Positions 1 through 7,584 of a stretch of 25,903 bases of DNA are shown here, piece after piece. Position 1 is the stretch's first letter, and every line of letters begins with the position of its first letter. The DNA comes from Caryophanales bacterium UBA6768 (GTDB taxonomy: Bacteria > Bacillota > Bacilli > Bacillales_D > Amphibacillaceae), in contig DKGO01000140.1 of assembly GCA_002453315.1 (NCBI GenBank), forward strand, positions 1 to 25,903, in the 5' to 3' direction. The notes below the pieces were generated by a model, which worked only from the letters and a program-made list of their open reading frames with translations, made no database searches and was not told the DNA's origin. The position numbers and the translations under genes were made by a program.

Positions 1-34
1 ATGGGTATGATATATTCGAAATGGAGGAATTTAA

Positions 35-625
35 ATGAAGAAAATATTGATGATGATTAGTATGATTTTTGTCATGACTTTTTTTACGGCTTGTAACGAA
101 ACAAACGATTCAGCAAAACCTGAGAAAAATAATGCCAATGCTGAACAAAGCGATGTTATCGAAGAAGGTAACAGTAACAGTAGCGAGGATGCGAATGCTA
201 TCAAAAACAATGGCGATAATCAAGCAGGGAATAACCCAGAAGGAAATTCTGATAATATGACAGAAGCAAAAAATCAAGATGACATGAAGGAAATGATGAA
301 ACAACTCAATTTTTCCGAAATTGAAATTGAAGTTTCTTATGGGAAAAATAAGGAATATGAATTCAAAATCGAACATCATAGTAATGGAGATATTGAAGCG
401 GAAGTGGAAGATGAAATTAATGGCATTGATATTGATGAAGACTTAGCAGCCTTTAATCACTTATTCCCTCTTGTGAAAATGTTAACTGTTGAACAAGGAA
501 TGGACAAACAAGAAGTGATTAATCAGGTATTAGATGTGTTCGAATTAGATAGGAATTATGAAAAATTCGATGCAGAATTCACATTCGAAAAAGGTATCAA
601 GGTTGAATTTGAGGATAAAAAATAA
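35..625 (+). CDS. YusW-like lipoprotein
   Basis: 196-residue predicted secreted lipoprotein. The N-terminus is a signal peptide (basic MKK, hydrophobic stretch to about residue 19) ending in a lipobox-like FFTAC, so Cys20 would be lipidated and the protein held on the outer face of the membrane. Residues 21 to about 85 form a low-complexity linker rich in Asn, Asp, Glu and Ser. Residues 90-196 are an acidic alpha/beta domain that resembles the YusW-like domain of Bacillus lipoproteins, whose function is not known. The start is supported by a GGAGG ribosome binding site at 22-26. It stands alone, convergent with the restriction-modification genes. The family call rests on recognition of the C-terminal half; the lipoprotein call is firmer. 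Confidence 0.75.
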   Translation: MKKILMMISMIFVMTFFTACNETNDSAKPEKNNANAEQSDVIEEGNSNSSEDANAIKNNGDNQAGNNPEGNSDNMTEAKNQDDMKEMMKQLNFSEIEIEVSYGKNKEYEFKIEHHSNGDIEAEVEDEINGIDIDEDLAAFNHLFPLVKMLTVEQGMDKQEVINQVLDVFELDRNYEKFDAEFTFEKGIKVEFEDKK

Positions 626-637
626 GTGACATTTAAT

Positions 638-668
638 AAGGGAGGTTGATTTCTGTACTTCCCTTCTC
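638..668. terminator. weak stem-loop between convergent genes
   Basis: AAGGGA at 638-643 can pair with TCCCTT at 660-665 across a 16-nt loop, followed by a pyrimidine-rich stretch. It lies between the stops of the YusW-like gene and the endonuclease gene, where a terminator is expected. The stem is short and the T-run is interrupted, so the call is tentative. Confidence 0.35.
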
Positions 669-684
669 TTTATATAACTATATA

Positions 685-1962
685 TTAAAATGAATCAAAT
701 AAATCTTCCCTTAATTCTGGCATTCTTGCCCCGCTTTTAGATATCTCATCTCTTATCTCAAATTTCCATCTTTCAAAAGCATAGGTTTCCGCTAACTCTA
801 TTTTGAAATTATTATCATCTATTTTTGTTACTTTAAAAGAGTCTACACCTAACTGAATTAAATATTCCATCGTTAATAGCTCTCTAGCTTGTAAATTAAA
901 TACATCATGTAATATCCATTTCCCTAATATACTTTGGGGATTAGTTTGCAAACTTTTACCCCCATCTTGAGTAATGATTGCATTTATTTTTCTGCCGTCT
1001 GGCAGGTGAAGTAAGAAAGGACTAGCAGAATTTCTTATTTCATCATCTAACGCATCAAAGCCAAAAAAGAATGGAAACGTTTCATGAATCCAATGTGGTA
1101 TAGGAATATACGCCTCGAAGTCAGGTCGAGGTAAATTACTACCTTTCACTTTAGGCGCTGCATTCCAAGCATTAAATCCCGATTTTTCATATACTTTCAT
1201 CAACTTATCTGAGTATAACGGTAAATAGATAACCTTTAATTTCCTTCTTTCCTTTTCGGTTGAAGGTAAATCAATCATTTTCAGTAATTCAAATGGGTCT
1301 TTATATTGTTTTATTGGTATACTTTCTAAAATATTCTCCTTTGAAGCATCAAATTCTTTTAATAGAACACTTTTACTAGAGTAAAATTTGTATTTATTTA
1401 ATTTATCGGTAAATGTATAAGTTTTACCATTTTGATTAAGCAATTTTAATGAGTCTAATTGTATAAGATCATAATTGGTTTCCAATATATTCATAACATA
1501 GTTATCCCTAGTAACGTTATGATATATAGATGATGATGTGTTGTATTGCCTTTGGTCCAACTTAATTCGTTCATTACGGTATAAGGAAATTTTATAAATT
1601 AATTGTTCAAATTCATTTTCCTCAATTAATGGTACAAATTCAGTTGGGGCAAGTTTATTAAATTCAGCAATCTTTTGGTATGTAAAATCCCTTAAATGAA
1701 CCCAAGTCTTAAGACCAATACCTATTTTTTGTTCGTCGATTGTGGCAATTGCATCAAAAGCGGAATCTTTTCGAGTCAGATCCTCTACTTCAAATACTTT
1801 AGCAAACAATTGTTCATGGTTTCGATAATATAAATAAGGTTTATTGGCATTAGTTCCAGTTTGAATATCTTTAAACAACCCTGATATTGCCCCGAATATC
1901 TTTAAATAATCAATATATTGGTTCCTTCTTGTCTTGTCAAACTTATTCCAAACAGATACCAT
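685..1962 (-). CDS. candidate type II restriction endonuclease with C-terminal B3-like DNA-binding domain
   Basis: 425 residues, directly downstream of the cytosine methyltransferase (80-bp gap, same strand), the usual place for the cognate endonuclease. The N-terminal half has a segment at residues 66-103 (Asp66, Asp70, then a strand GIGLKTW at 81-87 with Lys85, then a QKIAEFNK helix) that could be a diverged PD-(D/E)XK nuclease core. The usual second acidic residue before the Lys is not obvious. The C-terminal part (about 262-400), with the PDFEAYIPIPHW segment at 280-291 and LPDGRKIN followed by GGKSLQTNPQSILGKW at 319-349, resembles the B3-like specificity domain of NgoFVII/NgoAVII-type enzymes. 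I do not see an HKD phospholipase-D motif, so the nuclease part differs from NgoFVII itself. The start ATG at 1962 has a weak GGTG site nearby. Recognition sequence unknown. Confidence 0.65.
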   Translation of the reverse strand: MVSVWNKFDKTRRNQYIDYLKIFGAISGLFKDIQTGTNANKPYLYYRNHEQLFAKVFEVEDLTRKDSAFDAIATIDEQKIGIGLKTWVHLRDFTYQKIAEFNKLAPTEFVPLIEENEFEQLIYKISLYRNERIKLDQRQYNTSSSIYHNVTRDNYVMNILETNYDLIQLDSLKLLNQNGKTYTFTDKLNKYKFYSSKSVLLKEFDASKENILESIPIKQYKDPFELLKMIDLPSTEKERRKLKVIYLPLYSDKLMKVYEKSGFNAWNAAPKVKGSNLPRPDFEAYIPIPHWIHETFPFFFGFDALDDEIRNSASPFLLHLPDGRKINAIITQDGGKSLQTNPQSILGKWILHDVFNLQARELLTMEYLIQLGVDSFKVTKIDDNNFKIELAETYAFERWKFEIRDEISKSGARMPELREDLFDSF

Positions 1963-2042
1963 GTTTTCACCATATTCCTTTTACCATTTGACAAAAAAAT
2001 CTAGCCAACGTAATCATTATTAACAAACTTTTTTAAGTCCTT

Positions 2043-3254
2043 TTATGCATAGGCAAATGAAGATTTCTTTGTGTCATTCACCATAAAAAATTCAAGTTGT
2101 TGTTTTTTCTTTACTAAAAGTGAATATTCTTTGTCATTAATAATTTGATATGTTCTAAATTGCAAATAGTCATAAAGTAGCTCTTTGGAGTAAAAATTCC
2201 TAACATGGAAGGATTCTCCACTTTCATTTCCATTCATTTTAGTATATGTTAATGCATACCTTCCCTCTTCCGGTATTTTGTATTCTCCAGAGGACCCTTC
2301 TAAAGCAAAGTCTATATTCTTAGCAATTCGTTGTATAACAGGAATCGCAACACTGTTACCTGCCTGCTTATATAATTGGGCATCAGATACTTCTTTTGGC
2401 AAAACAAAATCGGTTGGATACCCTTGTATGTTAAAAGTTTCACGGGGGGTAAGTTTTCTAATACCATAATCCGACAAAATTATAGGAACATTATGCCCGC
2501 CAGTACCCATATTAGCAGTTAGTGTAGGTACTACCCCACTTTTATTTTCTCTCACATATTGTCTTCGCCATTGATATACTGAATCCTGGTTAACAATTGA
2601 TTCTTTTAATTCTTTATAAAAGGAAGGGTTTTTTTGTTCATTATAATAATATCGATCATCAGCAACACCTTTAAAATCGATATAATTTTTAATAGATTTG
2701 GTCAATTTAATTTTTTTTGGAAATTGAAACTTTTTAAAAGCATCTTTTGAACGAAAGCCAATAATATAAATTCTTTCTCTATTTTGAGGTATATTTCCAT
2801 AGTCCTTTGCATTTAATACAGCCCACTTTAAATAATAACCATTAAGTTCGAGAGATTCTCTTATCACTTTAAATGTATTACCACCATCATGAGTCACCAT
2901 GTTTTTAACATTTTCTAAAAAAACTACTTGTGGTTCCTTATTTATAATAATATTTAAGGTATCAAAAAATAAATCGCCACGTTCATCCTCGAAACCTTTC
3001 CGGTAACCTGCAACACTAAATGGTTGGCAAGGAAAACCAGCCAATAAAATCTCAGCATTGGGAATATCACTTATATTTACATCCCGAATGTCTTTATCTT
3101 CTACTTTTAAGTCAAAATTTGCTTCATATGTAATCCGGGCATGTTTATCAAATTCATTCGCATAAACAACATCATATTTTCCTGAATTTATAAAACCTAA
3201 TTCAATTCCACCAACTCCAGAAAATAAACTAATGATTTTCCTTTTTTTAACCAT
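2043..3254 (-). CDS. DNA (cytosine-5-)-methyltransferase
   Basis: 403 residues with the ordered motifs of C5-cytosine methyltransferases: motif I LFSGVGGIELGF (10-21, AdoMet binding), motif IV GFPCQPFS with catalytic Cys76, motif VI ENV at 114-116, motif VIII QNRER at 157-161, a target-recognition region at about 190-260, and motif X QAGNSVAIPV. A C-terminal tail of about 80 residues follows motif X. It would methylate the site cut by the downstream endonuclease. The ATG at 3254 is preceded by AAGGAG at 8-nt spacing. A promoter with a LexA-like box in the spacer lies at 3314-3342. Orphan methylation is possible, but the adjacent endonuclease-like gene makes a restriction-modification pair more likely. 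Confidence 0.95.
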   Translation of the reverse strand: MVKKRKIISLFSGVGGIELGFINSGKYDVVYANEFDKHARITYEANFDLKVEDKDIRDVNISDIPNAEILLAGFPCQPFSVAGYRKGFEDERGDLFFDTLNIIINKEPQVVFLENVKNMVTHDGGNTFKVIRESLELNGYYLKWAVLNAKDYGNIPQNRERIYIIGFRSKDAFKKFQFPKKIKLTKSIKNYIDFKGVADDRYYYNEQKNPSFYKELKESIVNQDSVYQWRRQYVRENKSGVVPTLTANMGTGGHNVPIILSDYGIRKLTPRETFNIQGYPTDFVLPKEVSDAQLYKQAGNSVAIPVIQRIAKNIDFALEGSSGEYKIPEEGRYALTYTKMNGNESGESFHVRNFYSKELLYDYLQFRTYQIINDKEYSLLVKKKQQLEFFMVNDTKKSSFAYA

Positions 3255-3313
3255 AGTGATTTCTCCTTTATCAATTATTATAACATATTTACCACATTTC
3301 TTTATTTTAATTT

Positions 3314-3342
3314 ATTGTAGAACGGACGTTCCCAAAATGCAA
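3314..3342 (-). promoter_or_regulatory. sigma-A promoter of the restriction-modification pair
   Basis: Read on the minus strand: -35 TTGCAT (3337-3342), a 17-bp spacer, and -10 TACAAT (3314-3319). Transcription would start near 3307, leaving a leader of about 50 nt before the methyltransferase ATG. No comparable promoter is seen in the 80-bp gap before the endonuclease, so the pair is probably cotranscribed. Confidence 0.6.
3319..3332. promoter_or_regulatory. LexA/DinR-like SOS box
   Basis: AGAACGGACGTTCC matches the Bacillus LexA (DinR) consensus CGAACRNRYGTTYG at every position except the outermost base on each side (12 of 14). The core GAAC-N4-GTTC is perfect. It sits between the -35 and -10 of the methyltransferase promoter, an effective place for a repressor. 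Binding is inferred from the match alone. Confidence 0.45.
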
Positions 3343-3394
3343 ATAATTCACTGTTTTACTTTGTTGTAGGCAAAATTATTAAATAAATTTATAC

Positions 3395-3423
3395 TTGATT
3401 ATTATTATAACCTGTTATAGTAT
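3395..3423 (+). promoter_or_regulatory. putative glcB promoter
   Basis: TTGATT (3395-3400), a 17-bp spacer, and TAGTAT (3418-3423). The -10 is imperfect but lies inside the first CTGTTATATAACAG-like site (3412-3425), the same geometry as at the mini-gene promoter further down. Confidence 0.4.
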
Positions 3424-3425
3424 AG
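3412..3425. promoter_or_regulatory. operator-like palindrome, glcB distal site
   Basis: CTGTTATAGTATAG matches the local consensus CTGTTATATAACAG at 11 of 14 positions and overlaps the predicted -10. It is the first of a pair whose starts lie 30 bp apart. Confidence 0.5.
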
Positions 3426-3441
3426 TTAGTAAAATACCATC

Positions 3442-3455
3442 CTATTATATAACAG
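3442..3455. promoter_or_regulatory. operator-like palindrome, glcB proximal site
   Basis: CTATTATATAACAG matches the consensus CTGTTATATAACAG at 13 of 14 positions. It ends 15 bp before the malate synthase ATG, just upstream of the ribosome binding site, and would lie in the transcribed leader. Confidence 0.6.
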
Positions 3456-3470
3456 AAAAGAGGGAGTTTT

Positions 3471-5651
3471 ATGGGTCAATATATTTCCGTTGGAAGTTTG
3501 CAAGTAAAGGAAAGCTTTTATGAGTTTCTAAATGAGGAAGTGTTACCAGACGCAGACTTAAGTCCAACAACATTTTGGCAACAATTTGAACAACTGGTTC
3601 TTGAGTTTTCACCACGTAACAAGGCCCTATTGGAAAAAAGGGCTAAACTACAGAAACAAATTACCCATTGGCATATGAACAATCCTAAGGCAGACTTTCC
3701 GGACTACAAGCATTTTTTACAAGAAATTGGTTATATCGAAGAAGAAGTAAATGAAGTAACAGTGAATGTTACGAATGTCGATAAGGAGATCACTGAAATT
3801 GCTGGACCACAGCTCGTCGTGCCGATTAACAACCCACGGTATGCCATTAACGCAGCCAATGCCCGCTGGGGTTCATTATACGATGCCTTTTATGGTACGG
3901 ACATCATACCAGAAGATGAAGGTGCGGAAAAAGGGGCTACTTATAATCCCATTCGGGGTAAAAGAGTCATAGAGAAGAGTAAGGCTTTTTTAGATAAAAG
4001 CGTCCCTTTAAAAAATGGCTATTATAAAGATATTATCAAATTTTCTATTAAGAACGAAAAACTTGTGGTGACGTTCATTGATGGGTCTGAAACAACATTA
4101 AATAATGAAGACCAATTTGTTGGGTTTAACGGTGATGCAATTAATCCGACGGCCATCTTATTTAAAAATCATCGACTTCACATTGAAATTCAGATAGATG
4201 AATTAGATCCTATCGGAAAATTTGACCCAGCGAGCATGAAGGACGTGATCATTGAATCCGCTATTACGAGTATCATGGATTGTGAAGATTCGATTACTGC
4301 CGTTGACGCTGCCGATAAAATCGATGTCTATCAAAATTGGAAAGGGCTCATTCGTGGTGAGTTAAGTACGACGTTCCAAAAAGGTGATCAAACAATTGAA
4401 AGAAGATTTCATGAAGACCGTCCGTATAAAGCCCCTAATGGGGAATCATTTACCATTCCCGGTCGTGTGTTAATGCTCGTGCGTAATGTTGGATTGTTAA
4501 TGACGAGTGAAGCTGTACTTCTTCCTGATGGCACTGAAATTTATGAAGGCATTTTGGATGGAATTGTGACAAGTGCCATTGCAAAGCATAATTTACTTGG
4601 TAAAGGGCGATTTATCAATTCAAAAAAAGGATCAATTTATATTGTAAAGCCGAAAATGCACGGTTCTGAAGAAGTTGCTTTTACGAATGATTTATTTGCA
4701 TCCATAGAGAATTTACTGGAATTAGAACGATACACATTGAAAATGGGAATCATGGATGAAGAACGAAGAACATCAATTAATTTAAAAAATTGTATTGCCA
4801 ATGCAAAACATCGGGTCATTTTTATTAATACAGGATATTTGGACCGAACCGGTGATGAAATACATACATCAATGGTTGTTGGACCGATGCACCGAACAGA
4901 TGACATGAAAGGCGTCGCTTGGTATAACAATTATGAATTAAACAATGTAGAAATCGGGCTGAAATCAGGTCTTCAAAAACAAGCACAAATTGGAAAGGGA
5001 ATGTGGGCAAAACCCGATGAAATAAAAGAAATGTCAGAAGATAAAATAAATCACGTTAAAGCAGGTGCCAACACAGCTTGGGTCCCTTCCCCAACAGCAG
5101 CGACAATTCATGCCTTACATTATCATGAAGTTTTCGTCGATGACATCCAACAGCAACTGATTGACAAGGGATTAAACAATGACTATTTGGATCAAATTTT
5201 GCAAATTCCTACTAATCCTGATGCTAATTGGATAGAAGAAGAGATTAAAGAAGAAATAGATAATCATCTTCAAAAAATACTTGGTTATGTTGTCCGTTGG
5301 GTAGAACAGGGAATTGGTTGCTCAAAGGTGCCTAACATACACGATATTGGCATGATGGAAGATCGGGCCACACTAAGGATTTCCAGTCAGCTTGTTGCCA
5401 ACTGGCTACATCATGGGATAGTTTCTCAAGAGCAAGTCAATCAAGCATTCCATCGAATTGCCATCATTGTCGACGAACAAAATGTTGGGGATCCATTTTA
5501 TAAAAAGATGGCTCCAAATTTTGATGAATCCATTGCTTTTCAAACAGCTATTGAATTGGTGTTTCAAGCAAAGGAGCAACCTAACGGATATACAGAACCA
5601 ATTCTTCATAAAAAAAGATTACAATTTAAAAGAAGTGTTTTGACGGTATAA
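3471..5651 (+). CDS. glcB: malate synthase G
   Basis: 726 residues, the usual length of the monomeric G form (the A form is about 530). It condenses glyoxylate with acetyl-CoA to give malate in the cytoplasm. Key segments: GRVLMLVRNVG with Arg338, DEERRT and YLDRTGDE near 429-463 (Mg-binding region), and MEDRATLRISSQ with Asp631. Arg338 and Asp631 carry the same numbers as the catalytic pair of the E. coli enzyme. The start has an AGAGGGAG ribosome binding site. Two operator-like palindromes precede it and a strong terminator follows, so it is probably its own transcription unit. With the isocitrate lyase downstream it completes the glyoxylate shunt. Confidence 0.97.
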   Translation: MGQYISVGSLQVKESFYEFLNEEVLPDADLSPTTFWQQFEQLVLEFSPRNKALLEKRAKLQKQITHWHMNNPKADFPDYKHFLQEIGYIEEEVNEVTVNVTNVDKEITEIAGPQLVVPINNPRYAINAANARWGSLYDAFYGTDIIPEDEGAEKGATYNPIRGKRVIEKSKAFLDKSVPLKNGYYKDIIKFSIKNEKLVVTFIDGSETTLNNEDQFVGFNGDAINPTAILFKNHRLHIEIQIDELDPIGKFDPASMKDVIIESAITSIMDCEDSITAVDAADKIDVYQNWKGLIRGELSTTFQKGDQTIERRFHEDRPYKAPNGESFTIPGRVLMLVRNVGLLMTSEAVLLPDGTEIYEGILDGIVTSAIAKHNLLGKGRFINSKKGSIYIVKPKMHGSEEVAFTNDLFASIENLLELERYTLKMGIMDEERRTSINLKNCIANAKHRVIFINTGYLDRTGDEIHTSMVVGPMHRTDDMKGVAWYNNYELNNVEIGLKSGLQKQAQIGKGMWAKPDEIKEMSEDKINHVKAGANTAWVPSPTAATIHALHYHEVFVDDIQQQLIDKGLNNDYLDQILQIPTNPDANWIEEEIKEEIDNHLQKILGYVVRWVEQGIGCSKVPNIHDIGMMEDRATLRISSQLVANWLHHGIVSQEQVNQAFHRIAIIVDEQNVGDPFYKKMAPNFDESIAFQTAIELVFQAKEQPNGYTEPILHKKRLQFKRSVLTV

Positions 5652-5670
5652 TACTAAGCCAAAGAATTGA

Positions 5671-5718
5671 AACCCTTTCTATGGCGGGATGAAACCATTC
5701 CTGATAGAAAGGGTTTTT
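5671..5718 (+). terminator. rho-independent terminator after glcB
   Basis: A 12-bp stem pairs AACCCTTTCTAT (5671-5682) with ATAGAAAGGGTT (5704-5715), followed by T's. The loop is 21 nt. It separates malate synthase from the promoter of the next gene. Confidence 0.85.
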
Positions 5719-5781
5719 AGCTGTTAAGAGCGCACAAATTTTAATTTATTTAAAAAAATTAAAACTTTTTTCAAAAAATAC

Positions 5782-5809
5782 TTGCATTTTTTTATAAAAC
5801 ACTTATACT
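5782..5809 (+). promoter_or_regulatory. promoter of the CxxC mini-gene and probably aceA
   Basis: TTGCAT (5782-5787), a 16-bp spacer, and TATACT (5804-5809). The first operator-like site (5808-5821) begins at the end of the -10 and covers the likely start point, as expected for repression. Confidence 0.55.
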
Positions 5810-5821
5810 GTATTATAACAG
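5808..5821. promoter_or_regulatory. operator-like palindrome, mini-gene distal site
   Basis: CTGTATTATAACAG matches CTGTTATATAACAG at 12 of 14 positions, with perfect CTGT/ACAG arms. It overlaps the -10 and likely start point. Confidence 0.55.
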
Positions 5822-5838
5822 TAATTAATAAAGTTAAT

Positions 5839-5852
5839 CTGTTACATAATAG
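5839..5852. promoter_or_regulatory. operator-like palindrome, mini-gene proximal site
   Basis: CTGTTACATAATAG matches CTGTTATATAACAG at 12 of 14 positions. Its start is 31 bp after the distal site and it ends at the ribosome binding site of the mini-gene. Confidence 0.55.
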
Positions 5853-5864
5853 GAGGTGTGGATC

Positions 5865-5969
5865 ATGATGAGAAATCAACAAGCAACTTGTTCGGAATGT
5901 GGTACTAACTTAACTGATATCCACTTTTCATCAACTTGTGAACATTGTTTATCTAAAACTGAAGATTAA
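5865..5969 (+). CDS. 34-residue CxxC/CxxC zinc-ribbon mini-protein
   Basis: A very short gene between malate synthase and isocitrate lyase. ATG at 5865 follows a near-perfect AGGAGGTG ribosome binding site (5851-5858). The product has Cys9-x2-Cys12-Gly and Cys25-x2-Cys28, separated by 12 residues, a complete four-cysteine metal-binding knuckle and little else. The pattern recalls the short YhfH family of Bacillus, but the N-terminus is shorter and I cannot confirm membership. It has its own promoter and two operator-like palindromes, and isocitrate lyase follows 79 bp downstream with no terminator I can see. It may be a zinc-binding regulator or adaptor of the shunt enzymes; no function is established. 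Confidence 0.75.
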   Translation: MMRNQQATCSECGTNLTDIHFSSTCEHCLSKTED

Positions 5970-5983
5970 ATTATAACATTACT

Positions 5984-5997
5984 TTGTGTTATGACAT
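5984..5997. promoter_or_regulatory. weak operator-like site, aceA distal position
   Basis: TTGTGTTATGACAT matches CTGTTATATAACAG at only 9 of 14 positions but keeps TTGT/ACA arms. It starts exactly 30 bp before the strong aceA site, the spacing seen at the other two pairs. The call rests mainly on that spacing. Confidence 0.3.
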
Positions 5998-6013
5998 CAT
6001 CAAATAGTTAAGC

Positions 6014-6027
6014 TTGTTATATAACAA
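6014..6027. promoter_or_regulatory. operator-like palindrome, aceA proximal site
   Basis: TTGTTATATAACAA is a perfect 14-bp palindrome and matches the consensus CTGTTATATAACAG except for the two end bases. It ends 21 bp before the isocitrate lyase ATG. Confidence 0.6.
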
Positions 6028-6048
6028 TATAATTAGGGGGAATATTTT

Positions 6049-7320
6049 ATGTATGAAGAAAGAACAGGCAAGTTACAACAAGATTGGGATTCAAACGAGC
6101 GTTGGCATGGTACCGAAAGGCCTTACAAAGCCGAGGACGTCATTCGTTTAAGGGGATCGATCGATATTGAACACACAATAGCAAAAAATGGTTCAGAGAA
6201 ATTATGGCAGCTATTACATAGCGAAGATTACATCAATTCACTAGGGGCACTAACAGGAAATCAAGCAGTACAGCAAGTAAAGGCTGGCTTAAAAGCGATT
6301 TATTTAAGTGGTTGGCAGGTGGCAGCAGATGCAAACCAATCGGGGGAAATGTATCCCGACCAAAGCCTGTATCCTATTAACAGTGTACCCAAAGTAGTTA
6401 AAGGCATCAACAATGCATTAAAACGGGCAGATGAGGTTGAATATTCTGAAGGAAGTGTCACAAGAGATTGGTTTGCGCCAATTATAGCTGATGCGGAAGC
6501 AGGTTTTGGTGGACATTTAAATGTTTTCGAATTAATGAAGCAAATGATTGAAAATGGTGCCTCAGGGGTTCATTTCGAGGATCAACTAGCCTCAGAGAAA
6601 AAATGTGGTCACTTAGGTGGGAAAGTTTTAATCCCAACACAACAAGCAGTGAAAAATTTAATAACAGCTCGATTTGCTGCGGACGTGATGGGAACTCCGA
6701 CAATTATAATGGCACGTACAGACGCCAATGCTGCCGATTTAATTACGAGTGATGTCGACACATACGACCATCCATTTATTACGGGAGAAAGAACTCAGGA
6801 AGGATTTTATCGTACAAAAGCGGGATTGGATCAAGCGATTGCCAGAGGGTTAGCCTACGCTCCTTATGCTGATTTAGTATGGTGCGAAACAGCTGAACCA
6901 AACTTAGATGAAGCCCGTCGTTTCGCAGAAGCAATCCATGAAAAATATCCTGACCAATTATTAGCTTATAATTGTTCCCCTTCTTTCAATTGGAAAAAAC
7001 ATATGACAGATAAAGAAGCTGAAGATTTCCAAAAAGAGATTGCGGAAATGGGTTATAAATTCCAGTTTGTCACGTTGGCTGGTTTCCATACATTAAATCA
7101 CAGCATGTTTGATTTGGCTAGACAGTATAAGGAAGAGGGAATGGGAGCCTACTCTCGTTTACAGCAAGCTGAATTTAGTAGTGAAGAATTTGGCTATAGC
7201 GCGACACGTCACCAGCGTGAAGTTGGAACAGGTTACTTTGATGAAGTTGCTCAAGTGATTTCAGGAGGTCAATCTTCAACTGTAGCTTTAGCAGGATCAA
7301 CAGAAGCTGCGCAGTTTTGA
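6049..7320 (+). CDS. aceA: isocitrate lyase
   Basis: 423 residues, typical of bacterial isocitrate lyase. It splits isocitrate into glyoxylate and succinate in the cytoplasm, feeding glyoxylate to malate synthase. The family signature KKCGH is at 184-188, with Cys186 the catalytic base. Other recognisable segments are [10 protein letters not shown] (87-96) and the [11 protein letters not shown] metal and substrate region (145-155). The ATG at 6049 has an AGGGGG ribosome binding site at 6035-6040. It lies downstream of the mini-gene, with its own palindrome pair in the gap and a terminator after it, so it may be read both from the mini-gene promoter and from a local promoter I cannot place well. 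Confidence 0.97.
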   Translation: MYEERTGKLQQDWDSNERWHGTERPYKAEDVIRLRGSIDIEHTIAKNGSEKLWQLLHSEDYINSLGALTGNQAVQQVKAGLKAIYLSGWQVAADANQSGEMYPDQSLYPINSVPKVVKGINNALKRADEVEYSEGSVTRDWFAPIIADAEAGFGGHLNVFELMKQMIENGASGVHFEDQLASEKKCGHLGGKVLIPTQQAVKNLITARFAADVMGTPTIIMARTDANAADLITSDVDTYDHPFITGERTQEGFYRTKAGLDQAIARGLAYAPYADLVWCETAEPNLDEARRFAEAIHEKYPDQLLAYNCSPSFNWKKHMTDKEAEDFQKEIAEMGYKFQFVTLAGFHTLNHSMFDLARQYKEEGMGAYSRLQQAEFSSEEFGYSATRHQREVGTGYFDEVAQVISGGQSSTVALAGSTEAAQF

Positions 7321-7348
7321 AATAAATTAATTTAATTCAGAAAAACAT

Positions 7349-7389
7349 AAACCGTCGCTATCACATTCATTGTGATTGGGCGGTTTTTT
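7349..7389 (+). terminator. rho-independent terminator after aceA
   Basis: AAACCG (7349-7354) pairs with CGGTTT (7381-7386), and an inner TCACA/TGTGA stem closes on a 5-nt loop. A T-run follows. It ends the glyoxylate-shunt locus. Confidence 0.8.
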
Positions 7390-7440
7390 GTAGCTCGAAT
7401 CCCCTTTCAAATTCGTCAGCAATCAAGTGGAGGGAGATAA

Positions 7441-7469
7441 ATGACTTTACTAGTTTGCTAAAGTATAGT
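7441..7469 (+). promoter_or_regulatory. possible promoter of the MFS gene
   Basis: ATGACT (7441-7446), a 17-bp spacer, and TATAGT (7464-7469) would give a leader of about 110 nt. The -35 matches TTGACA at only 4 positions. The same bases can be read as a six-codon ORF behind a strong ribosome binding site (see findings), so the call is tentative. Confidence 0.3.
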
Positions 7470-7584
7470 GCCATAATGGAAAAGCAAAACATCGTCGTTT
7501 AGAATGGTAATGACAAGATTTATATTGGTTAAACAATAACGTTACAAAATTTCATCATCATTGCACAAGAAGGACGACATTCAT

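Noticed and set aside
3277..3282. A TATAAT on the minus strand just before the methyltransferase ribosome binding site
   Set aside because: It has no -35 at proper spacing and would start the mRNA at the ribosome binding site. The TTGCAT/TACAAT promoter further up is much better.
3406..3418. ATAAC/GTTAT dyad before glcB as a CcpC-type site
   Set aside because: The CcpC box has a 7-bp centre; this has 2. It is part of the CTGTTATATAACAG-like site instead.
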